Assembly (NCBI GenBank): GCA_964035545.1
Contig: OZ037766.1
Location: 31,937,773-32,001,772 of the forward strand
DNA from: Bugula neritina
Taxonomy: Eukaryota; Bryozoa; Gymnolaemata; Cheilostomatida; Bugulidae
DNA length: 64,000 nt
Direction: 5' to 3'
A model generated the notes under the pieces. The model saw only the letters and a list, made by a program, of their open reading frames with translations. It did no database searches and was not told where the DNA came from. Shown here one piece after another: positions 51,801 through 63,800 of this stretch. The position numbers and the translations under genes are program-made. Numbering within the stretch: the stretch's first letter is position 1; every line of letters starts with the position of its first letter.

Positions 51801-54800
51801 GCTTTTTATTTCAATAAAATGTTAAAACTTTGTTCACCTCAGCTGTGCAGTGCTGTGCAGCTGTGTAGTGGCACCAATGAGTCAGTGTTGCTGCCACAGT
51901 ATGCCCAGCTGTGACCTCTATCTAAACTGACATCACCATTGAAATCTGTGCACTCGCTCCCCGAGTTGGAAGTATTCATACTGTTGAAATGTTTCACTGT
52001 TTCTGAGAGAAGAAACTAACGCTGCAGTTACTAAAAATATTGTCAGAGTTCAACTTCAGTGGATGTTTACTAATAACAGCTGACTTACTAGGAATGAGTT
52101 TGAGTTGCGACTGGTTTGGCTTGATAGAAACTTGCTTGCTTGCTTTTCAGGTTTACCCAGAAGGTGGGCTGTATCGTAACACTACTTTTACACTCACTAC
52201 TCCGCCCACAGAAACAACCAGTTCAACGAGCTCTATTTCCTCTGAAGTATGCTACTAATATTATGATTGGTTAAACTCTGATTTGCAATCACTGATTGGC
52301 ACACCGCTGATTTAACTGCAATGATTAAGCACTTTTTGATTGAGCTGGTTATGGTGTATCTTGGCTTATTTTTAACTAACCAGAGCTTTTTTATAAGTCA
52401 ACAAGAATATTTTTCTAGCGTTTAATACTACGTTTGCTTTTCCTTTCTCTTTTATTATCTCTAACAGTTTTTTCTTCATTTTGCCTTCCTAAGCATTTAT
52501 AGTGTTTCTTTATCTCTCATCTAACTTTTAATCTCATTTGCTGACCCAATGAGACTCAAGTTTGATATGCAAATACCCGATTGTTAGGAGGGCACAGAGA
52601 CCTCTGGGTACAGCCCGTTGACCTTGACAGTCACTGATGCGGACGATGACCACAATAGTCGGCCTTTCAAGTATGAAATATTAAGTGGAGATCCTGACAA
52701 TCACTTTAGCATAAGCAGTGACGGTCGTCTCTTGGCTCATGGCACCTTTGACATGAAAGTGAAAACAGAATACACCTTAGAGGTAAAAGTTGTTAAACAT
52801 AGAATTGTTAGTTGTTTCACAAGTCCTCAGTAGTTCAGTGACAGATCTGCAAAACTGTGACTAAAACTTGCTAGTCATAAATTCTTTAAATTTCATCAAA
52901 AACCTTTAGGATGAGTATGGTGGTGACTTTCTCTTGTTCATTTGTCGAGCAACACAATATTTCTTGTTTCAGGTGAAGGTGGAAGACAGCGGGGTACCGC
53001 CTCTCTCCTCATTCGCACAAGTTAAAGTTGAAGTTCATGAGGCTACTCTGTCACCACCCGCTGTCACGTCCCCACTTAACTTCACAGTCGTAGCCTATGA
53101 AGACACATTTCCTGGCGGGATTATAGGCTATGTCAAGGCTAGAGATTTAGACTATGATACGCTGAGTTATAAGATTGTCTCCCCACTGTACCAGCGACTG
53201 TTCAGGTAAAATGTCTACCAATATAAAGTGAGTGTATAGATAAAGAGCGTACTTTGTGGTTTCTGAACCTCTTCAATATTAATCCTTTCTGTTTATATGC
53301 TCTGATTGTATTGTGTAAACTGCCTTGTGAGTATGTATACTGGGGAGTGGATGGACTTGTCATACCCTGTAAGTTAACTGTTTCCTCCTTTGTCTGTAGC
53401 ATGGACAGCAGTACTGGGGCCTTCAGCTCATACTCGCTCGACTCTGGCATGTACTCGCTAAATGTCAGTGTGTCTGACGGAAGGTTTACCTCGTATGGAG
53501 TGATTGGGGTCAAGGTCGTCTCAATTACTGATGAAATGATGGCTGACTCGGTCGGTGTTTCGATTGGAGGAATCACGTCAAGGGATTTTATATCTCTGCA
53601 TAGAAGAGCATTTGAAAAAGCGCTGCTTGAACTTTCCTCAGAATTCAGGTATGTTTACTACTTGCGTGTCACAGCACAACTCGTTCATTGATGTCTCCCA
53701 GTTACTGATGGTGTTGTGCGAATCTCTGTTACAGACATGTTCACATTCTGAGTATAAACGATCAGCCTGCTGCTAGCAGTGCTCGGGCTAAAAGACAGAC
53801 AACTCCTAGTAACAGTGTACTAGTGTTGGCTTCAGTAGAGATATCTACAGGGGAGATGATTTCTAAAGACATTCTCTCTTCTGCCATCAAAGATAACATA
53901 AACACTGTGCGAAGTATTATGGGAGGTAAATGAAACATATTGTGTATATACTGCTACTGTACTAGTCATATGAACATATTGTGTGTATACTGCTACTGTA
54001 CTAGTCATATGAATATATTGTGTGTATACTGCTACTGTACTAGTCATATGAACATATTGTGTGTATACTGTACTAGTCATATGAACATATTGTGTGTATA
54101 CTGCTACTGTACTAGTCATATGAACATATTGTGTGTATACTGTACTAGTCATATGAACATAGTGTGTGTATACTGCTACTGTACTAGTCATATGAATATA
54201 TTGTGTGTATACTGCTACTGTACTAGTCATATGAACATATTGTGTGTATACTGTACTAGTCATATGAACATATTGTGTGTATACTGCTACTGTACTAGTC
54301 ATATGAATATATTGTGTGTATACTGTACTAGTCATATGAACATAGTGTGTGTATACTGCTACTGTACTAGTCATATGAATATATTGTGTGTATACTGCTA
54401 CTGTACTAGTCATATGAACATATTGTGTGTATACTGTACTAGTCATATGAACATATTGTGTGTATACTGCTACTGTACTAGTCATATGAACATATTGTGT
54501 ATACTGCTACTGTACTAGTCATATGAATATATTGTGTGTATACTGCTACTGTACTAGTCATATGAACATATTGTGTGTATACTGTACTAGTCATATGAAC
54601 ATATTGTGTGTATACTGCTACTGTACTAGTCATATGAACATATTGTGTATACTGCTACTGTACTAGTCATATGAATATATTGTGTGTATACTGCTACTGT
54701 ACTAGTCATATGAATATATTGTGTGTATACTGTACTAGTCATATGAACATATTGTGTGTATACTGCTACTGTACTAGTCATATGAACATATTGTGTGTAT

Positions 54801-57800
54801 ACTGCTACTGTACTAGTCATATGAACATATTGTGTGTATACTGTACTAGTCATATGAACATATTGTGTGTATACTGCTACTGTACTAGTCATATGAACAT
54901 AGTGTGTATATACTGTACTAGTCATATGAACATAGTGTGTGTATACTGTACTAGTCATATGAACATATTGTGTGTATACTGTACTAGTCATATGAATATA
55001 TTGTGTGTATACTGCTACTGTACTAGTCATATGAACATATTGTGTGTGTACTGCTACTGTACTAGTCATATGAACATATTGTGTGTATACTGCTACTGTA
55101 CTAGTCATATGAATATATTGTGTGTATACTGCTACTGTACTAGTCATATGAACATATTGTGTGTATACTGTACTAGTCATATGAACATATTGTGTGTATA
55201 CTGCTACTGTACTAGTCATATGAACATATTGTGTGTATACTGCTACTGTACTAGTCATATGAATATATTGTGTGTATACTGCTACTGTACTAGTCATATG
55301 AACATATTGTGTGTATACTGTACTAGTCATATGAACATATTGTGTGTATACTGCTACTGTACTAGTCATATGAACATATTGTGTGTATACTGCTACTGTA
55401 CTAGTCATATGAATATATTGTGTGTATACTGCTACTGTACTAGTCATATGAACATATTGTGTGTATACTGTACTAGTCATATGAACATATTGTGTGTATA
55501 CTGCTACTGTACTAGTCATATGAATATATTGTGTGTATACTGTACTAGTCATATGAACATATTGTGTGTATACTGCTACTGTACTAGTCATATGATCATA
55601 TTGTGTGTATACTGTACTAGTCATATGAACATATTGTGTGTATACTGCTACTGTACTAGTCATATGAACATAGTGTGTGTATACTGTTACTGTACTAGTC
55701 ATATGAATATATTGTGTGTATACTGCTACTGTACTAGTCATATGAACATATTGTGTGTATACTGTACTAGTCATATGAACATATTGTGTGTATACTGCTA
55801 CTGTACTAGTCATATGAACATAGTGTGTGTATACTGTACTAGTCATATGAATATATTGTGTGTATACTGCTACTGTACTAGTCATATGAACATATTGTGT
55901 GTATACTGCTACTGTACTAGTCATATGAACATATTGTGTGTATACTGCTACTGTACTAGTCATATGAACATATTGTGTGTATACTGCTACTGTACTAGTC
56001 ATATGAACATAGTGTGTGTATACTGCTACTGTACTAGTCATATGAATATATTGTGTGTATACTGCTACTGTACTAGTCATATGAATATATTGTGTGTATA
56101 CTGTACTAGTCATATGAACATATTGTGTGTATACTGCTACTGTACTAGTCATGCACACACAATGATGTCTCGCTACTCGTATAGGGCTAGAGATAAGTTT
56201 ACCCGGAGAGGATTTTGTGTGCCCCGCCCACCTCAGCTGTAACGCCGATGAGAAGTGTGAGCTCCAGTATCAGATCACTCAGGATAAGGTGACCATAACT
56301 TCTAATCAACACAGCTTCGTCTCTCTCCTAGCTCAGCCTGTGGACAGGTGTGTCTGTTTGGGGCGCACCTGCGCCAACCCCTGCAGCTCCAACCCCTGTC
56401 CTAGACAAAAGGTATTCCTACTTTTCACTATTCAAGTTTATTTTCCATTGTCTCTTACTTAGTGCTCTTTACCAAATATGATTTGTGTTTATTCAACAGC
56501 GCATTGTAGAAGTACTTTATTTTCCAGCATTGCATACCCAGTGCGACGTACAAGACATACTCTTGCCAGTGCCCTCCCGGCACATTCGGGGACGATTGTA
56601 GTCGCCATGATGGTTCTGCCATAGCGTTTGATGGCAACAGTTATGTCCGCTGGACCCTGGTTAACGACATCAAGACTAAGATGAAAGTGAGGCTGACCTT
56701 CAGGACTAAACAATCGGATGCCGTGTTGATGGATGCCAGAGCCGAGAAAGACTACAGTACTCTGGAGGTAAAAACTTTGCCTGTGTTCCCAAGTACTACC
56801 TGTTCCCAGCACTGATTCACTTCTTTCTAGCAATCTAGTCTTGGGAACTTTGCATTTATCTACTCTATCGTGCGCAGGTTGACAATGGCTACCTGCGGTA
56901 TACCTTTGAGTGCGGTTCTGGCCCCGCCACCATGCAGACGTCGCTAAAGGTTAATGATGGAAGTTGGCACAATGTGACTCTAGAGAGGGACGGTAAGACA
57001 CCACCCTCACATACATAGTTGCAGTAGTTCACCGGCTAAACCATTGTGCGACTCGTTATGTACTAAGATTGTCCCTTTGAGAGAAGACAACTTCAAGCAC
57101 AAATGTTTATCTGATACATATCAATAGTCTGCTTATATGTCATACTTATTATAGCCTGAGTACCTAGTCCTATACTGTCATATTGACAGGGGGCATGCCA
57201 ATGTACCAATACAAGTGCTGAATGTCATCTATACTCACAGAGAATTCTGATTACTTGGTTATGATTTGTAGGGAATTTTGCTCGACTTCTCTTAGACAAC
57301 AAGCATACAGCTCAGGCGGAGAGTGATAGAAACACTCTAGAGATCAATTTATTAGATAACAATGTTTTCTTCGGCGCAACTGTCAAAACTCTCACCACCG
57401 CTTCAGGTATTTGTTATACGATATTACCGAAGTTGTGTGTCATGTGATCTGTTGAAGTAGAGCTGGAACTGCTGTGACGTCTGGATATTACGAGTCATCT
57501 GCTGTTGTAGACACAGTGCTGGCTGGGTTCAAGGGTTGTATGAAGGACATTCAGGTGGACAGGGTGAAGCTGCCGTACAGCGGTGCCAACTCTGTGGCGA
57601 GTGCTGTCAGGTTTGAGCAGGTGGTGTTTGACTGTCTGGAGACACACTACGGAGAGTGTAGTCTCAATCCCTGCCTCAATGGCGGCACCTGCCAGGAGAC
57701 GGGTTCCGGGGTCTTCTGCAGCTGCCAGGGTTTTGTCGGCTCAAGGTGCGAGACCGACCTGAACGAGTGCATAAGAGACAACCCTTGCTCAGCCAACTCT

Positions 57801-60800
57801 ACCTGTGAGAATCTGATTGGCTCGTTTCGCTGCCGCTGCTACCACGGTATGATTGGTGAAACTTGCCACCAGAAAGACGAGTGCTTATCTAATCCATGTG
57901 GGAAGGGAGCAGTTTGTACCAACATTGAGACAGCCTTGGGTCAAGGTCACGGCTCCTACAGCTGTTTGTGTCCGGAGGGCAAGTCTGGTCCCACCTGTGA
58001 GGTGACGGCGGAGCAGGTTGATGAAAACAAGCTGCCTCTCATGCAGATAATCTACGCAGTGGGTGAGTGACCAATCACATCATGACTATGTCTTGGTGAG
58101 CCAATCATATTCTGGCTCTTTCCTCTGTAAACTACACTCTTCTGTTGTTGCAGTAGGCATACTGGGTCTGATAATCATCATAATCATCGTTGCGGTTGTG
58201 GTATGGAAGTGTGTGTCCAGAAGGCGCAGGCAGCGGAAAAAGATGCTCAGCAGCATGCATAGCAGCCAAAGTGAGCGGCAGCAAATGCTGTCTCAGCATA
58301 GACCAAGTTCCCTAAAACATTCTCAGGACTTGTATCGGTCCCCCAGTCCCCCTCCCCCCAGCGTACCACCCAGACCTGTTAGCTACACTCCTAGGTAATA
58401 TTTTAAACTTTCTAATTTCCATATATTATTTCTTAAATTTATTAGTTAAAAAAGTGTTCTAAAGTTTATAAAGTCATTCAACTACTTTCTTTGTACTTGT
58501 ATTACAATATAGAGCTTAGATGCTCTCTCTATCTTACATCTTGCAGTCTTTTTAACTCGCCAAATTTTCTTTCAAAATAGTATCAAAAATATTGTATTGA
58601 ATTTTAAGTCTTTTAAATTTTACTTTTTTATTTTCTCTTTGATTTAAATTACATTTTGTTCAGCCATTTTGTTATTTTGAATCACTTTTAGCCTAAATGA
58701 TACTGGCTCTTCCACTGGGTACGTCATATATCTGCTGTGTATTGTGCATCTAGTCATTGTCATCATATTATCTCTCGTATTATCTCTCATCTCATATTGT
58801 ATTTTATCATATTATCTCTCGTATTATCTCTCATAATATATTGTATATTATCATATTATCTCTCGTGTCATATTGTATATTATCATATTATCTCTTGTAT
58901 CATATTGTATATTATCATATTATCTCTCGTATTATCTCTTGTATCATATTGTATATTATCTCTCGTATTATATTGTATATTATCATATTATCTCTCATAT
59001 CATATTGTATATTATCATATTATCTCTTGTATCATATTGTATATTATCATATTATCTCTCGTATTATCTCTTGTATCATATTGTATATTATCATATTATC
59101 TCTCGTATCATATTGTATATTATCATATTATCTCTTGTATTATCTCTTGTATCATATTGTATATTATCATATTATCTCTCGTATCATATTGTATATTATC
59201 ATATTATCTCTTGTATTATATTATATATCACATCACATTCCATGTGTTCAGATGCTTCAGCTACAACTTGTAGTGTTTAGTTGACAGCCTGATTGATGGT
59301 TGTATCATGTAGCTCTGTCTTCCAGATTCTCATTGGCTGTTGCCGTGTTTTACAATATGCTATTGGCTACGTCTTGTAGTTTCTTATTGGCCATTGGTAG
59401 CCTCTTCTCATGCTTTGTCGTTTTGCTGGTTATTGTACTAGTGTCTTGTGCCATGCTATTGGTCAGTGTGTCTTCTTTTAGATTCCTATTGGTTACATTC
59501 TGTATTTCTGAGTAGATTGCTTGTTTGTCATATCTTCCAGTCAGTGTGTGACTGTAGCAATTCTCTTGTGCATTCCTATTGGCTGTCTCATCAATTCTAC
59601 TGAACCTATCTCATACTTCCTTATGGCTATAGTATATTGTGGCGTTTTTCTATTCGCTTCCTCGCAATGTCTTCTGGCTTTTTATTGGCTATTTTGTACT
59701 TTAGCAGTTACTGTTTACTGCACTGCATGCTCGATGTAGTCTCACCGATTCACATAGACAGCATTAGACGTACTTTTCTCCTTCACATGTGCCATGCACT
59801 ATGGAACTATACAATATACTTGTCTACTACGAAACCAATGCGCACACATTCTTGTCCTAGCAGAGAGTGTTGAGATTTACTATGGGAAAACAATAACCTT
59901 ACCACTTGGTCTCTCAACAAATACCAACTTCTACAGTGTTGTGTAGTAGGCATTGTCACATCTATAATAGTCTACACTGAAGGAGTCCATCTTGTCATAG
60001 GTTCTGCCTTACAGCGGCACATCAATAATTTCTAGTTTTAATTAATCGCTGCTCATGAATTTTATTATGGCTGCTAGTAGCAGCTTTGAGATTTGTCTCT
60101 CCTGGTATTAATTTATAACTGCAAGTATCTTTTGTAGTGTCAATGAAAGTAATAGCAAGATGCCAAAGAGCTATGAGATGTCACATGACTACGGCTCAGC
60201 TGCAGACGGATTAGATCGCATGGGAAACTCTAGCATTTATTCTCCTGTAAGTTTTACTCCTAGATATGTTCTCATGCATCACTACACACAAGTTATATAG
60301 TAGGAGCAGATAATTCCCATCTCATACATCACTACACACAAGTTATATAGTAGAAGCAGATAATTCCCATCTCATACATCACTATACACAAGTTATATAG
60401 TAGGAGCAGATAATTCCCATCTCATACATCACTACACACAAGTTATATAGTAGAAGCAGATAATTCCCATCTCATACATCACTACACACAAGTTATATAG
60501 TAGGAGCAGATAATTCCCATCTCATACATCACTACACACAAGTTATATAGTAGAAGCAGATAATTCCTATCTCATACATCACTATACACAAGTTATATAG
60601 TAGGAGCAGATAATTCCCATCTCATACATCACTACACACAATTTATATAGTAGGAGCAGATAATTCCCATCTCATACATCACTATACACAAGTTATATAG
60701 TAGAAGCAGATAATTCCCATCTCATACATCACTATACACAAGTTATATAGTAGGAGCAGATAATTCCCATCTCATACATCACTACACACAATTTATATAG

Positions 60801-63800
60801 TAGAAGCAGATAATTCCCATCTCATACATCACTATACACAAGTTATATAGTAGGAGCAGATAATTCCTATCTCATACATCACTATACACAAGTTATATAG
60901 TAGGAGCAGATAATTCCCATCTCATACATCACTATACACAAGTTATATAGTAGGAGCAGATAATTCCCTACAGAATAGTTGGAGCAGATAATTTCAATTT
61001 TTTTGTTCAAACCAGTCTCTGCCCAACTTATCTACCAATTCTTGCATCCAATCTATTAATTATGAATTAAACCAAACTGGCTACATGCTGATGTAATATT
61101 CTGTTTTCTCCTTATTCACAGGAGCTGCGTGATATCATAGCTCGGACGAATCCTCCTAAACCCATGTCTACCTTCGCAGCTCTCCCCAAACTCAGTCCAC
61201 CTCCGCCTAGCCTCAGTGACACCGATTCCATCATCAAACCTGGGTGGGACTTCAGCGCCCACACACCTGGCAAAGGTAACTAACATTTAAAGCTTTTATT
61301 TCTCAACTTTACTTTTTCAATATTTTTCTAATGTTTAATTTTGTGTTTTTTGTTCAACTTTTTTTAGTTCATAGTTTCCATGCCCGTGCATAATTTTTTC
61401 TATTAGATATGTCGTTTGGTAAGAACTCTGATCGTCAGTCCCGAAACACTGCAATACCAGCTGTAGCTCAACACAAAGCATCACGAGCAGGCTCTAAGGC
61501 TGGGTCAAGGTCAGGCTCTAAACCGGCATCCAACGCCAGTTTCACCAGCATTCCTCAGGAAGATGAAGGCAAGTGTAGACTGAGAGCTCTGGTGTACAGG
61601 CAGCTTCGTAGCCTCATTTTCACTCGTTACCACTATTGGCTTGTCTGGCAACTATTGGCTTGTGTAGCAACTATTGTAACTAGTGTTTTGGCACTTCACT
61701 ATTCAACTGCACCCCATGTTTTCCTTCAACCTGCTCTTCAACTTCTATGCACATTGTTAGGTGCAGTATTATAATGATCACTTGAATTTGTAAATTGTAG
61801 CACTTAGTTTAGCCTCCCTACGCAGTAAATCCCAATTATCTACTGCAGGACGGGCAGGTAACAAGCCTACCCGCATTGTATCTAAAGGTAAAGCATGCTA
61901 AACTCTTCTCCGATACCATTGCAAGGATTGAGGTTTTGTCTATTTGTGTTAACATCCCAAAACATCTAGCTACTTAAACCTGAGTGACCACTCGACGTTG
62001 CTATGAGCCCCATGTTTGTGTCCTAGTTGCTAGGCTACCTGATTCAGGATCTGATTGGATAGTGCTAATTAGCTCCGCCCCTCTAGTCCTCAGCTTGCAC
62101 TCTAACAGCTAAAATAATATCAACAATTCCCGGCTGTTTTGTGGTTGTTTTTGAAATGTTTTATTTTTGTTTTATATTTGGTTGCCTGAGAATGCATGGT
62201 TGCATTTTATTTAATTTTAGTTTTATATAAAAGTTGTGTTGCGTTTATTTTGTGCTCATAATACTTTCATCAGCTGATGCAGCTATTTACAAGTAGAGCT
62301 AAACTAACCACCCGATTCCCATCCACTGCAACTCCGAGTTTTAACTAATCATAGTGTGCCATTATTTTTCTAAACGCTTTTTGATATTTTTCCATTTCCT
62401 TGCATCTTAGGTTAGGCGTGACCACCGAGATGAGTAGAAAAAGTGAAATCAAAATAACTTTAGAGGTTAAATACCATCTTCAACGGTGCCAATCATTTAC
62501 GTGTTTACTGAACATTACATTCCAGTTTCAGGAAGATTCACAGCATATTCTACAATTGATTGTTGAACTTGTTGAAATAACTCCAGATATACTAGTCTAT
62601 TTGTGTAACACAGCAGTAGTAGTGACACAGTAGCATAGCACAGCAGTGTAAATTAGTAGTGACCCTAATTCGTATTTAACTGATGTAAGATGCTAGTTTG
62701 CTTCATATTAGATAAATATCAGCCACATGTGTTACACAATTCATAGGCGATATGCCAGCACCCTTGTGACTGCCAAGACTACTCAGTACTATAACCACAT
62801 GTATTTCTTAGACTGTGGTGTGTCCCTGTGTCTGTCTTTAAATACTAAACACTCTTGCTGCGGGTATACTTTAGAGTTGTGTTCCTTATTTTAACTGGTA
62901 ATTTTCCAGGTTATCATTGGGATAACAGTGATTGGCTGCCGGCTAAAGATGACGACAGCGTGGCAGACAGCAGAAGAGGTGATCGAGAAATGTATCCAGC
63001 CGCTGCCAGACTTATGGTATAAACTATAAGTCAGCTAAAACATCTTAACATATTAATTTATTTAACCTACGCAGTTAGTGCTTGGGGTATGAAGTTTTAA
63101 ACATTTTATGGAAATAAATACAACAGTCATAATGTAGGCCTTGTTTTTATGGTTTTAGCAATTTACATTGTCCACTAGAGTTCTTTACCATGCAATACCT
63201 TGCTTGCTCAAAAATCACATGTTATCCATGTAATTTGGGAAGTCACTAAGCAGTAAAACTCTTTATGCAGTCGATGTCGGAGGTGGACGACTCCGAGTAC
63301 GTAGAGGATTCTGAACTAGATGATGATGTAATACCGGAGTTTAGTGGACTCTCCTATACAGACAACATTGCTGCTATACAAGCCCAGTACAATTTTGACT
63401 ATGATTTACCTGAACTAAACTTACCCAAGTCGAACCGTAACCACTACCTCCCAAATCATGGTATGTCAAAGGTTAAGGATTACTGGTTAACAGACAGGCA
63501 ATCAACTTATCCTAAAGTTGATCACTTTCTTTTAATATAATTTGTTTTCAACTTTATATTGTCAACTTTTCATGTTTTGTTGCACTTTCAGCTAATTATA
63601 ATATAATTATATAATTGATTTTTTTTATGTTTGCAGGAATTTCTCATGCCGACAGAAGACATCTGGGAGGCGCCAGGCAGCCATTACTGGCAGCTCAAGC
63701 CCTGAATACCCCTGCTGTGCCGCAGCGCTCTGCGTCACTCGGCTATTCCACCGACGATATTTGTGCCACGGGTGATGAAATGATGCCTCTGGGAGGCTAC

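Larger units (their letters stand above)
58395..60137 (+). other. Intron 70, with a repeat and a candidate microexon
   Basis: A 1.74-kb intron in phase 2/2. It contains a candidate 27-nt microexon at 58692-58718, an AT-rich repeat to about 59225, and then a stretch (59290-59880) that is notably C+T-rich with several attggctatt/attggcca words but no recognisable protein domain. Frames at 59300-59873 have neither splice support nor similarity that I recognise. Confidence 0.55.

Noticed and set aside
53832-54518. Two further overlapping open frames (217 and 192 codons) on opposite strands
   Set aside because: Same satellite array; the minus-strand frame also overlaps coding exon 64 in antisense.
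54626-56242. Open frames of 510 and 523 codons on opposite strands
   Set aside because: Both are translations of the 39/33-bp satellite; unit lengths divisible by three keep frames open. No domain, no splice fit to exon 65.
12216-58062. Many separate small cadherin-fragment genes
   Set aside because: Each fragment ends in splice signals, and all join in phase into one FAT-type protein of the expected length.
58737-59284. Three overlapping hydrophobic frames of 135-178 codons
   Set aside because: Low-complexity intronic repeat; no splice sites or domain.
60270-60968. Regular 50-bp repeats as a CRISPR array
   Set aside because: Repeats are directly tandem without unique spacers, and the genome is animal nuclear DNA.
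61569-61774. Read-through of exon 73 giving a hydrophobic C-terminus
   Set aside because: It requires ignoring a consensus GC donor; splicing to exon 74 restores the conserved YHWDNSDW motif. Kept only as possible intron retention.
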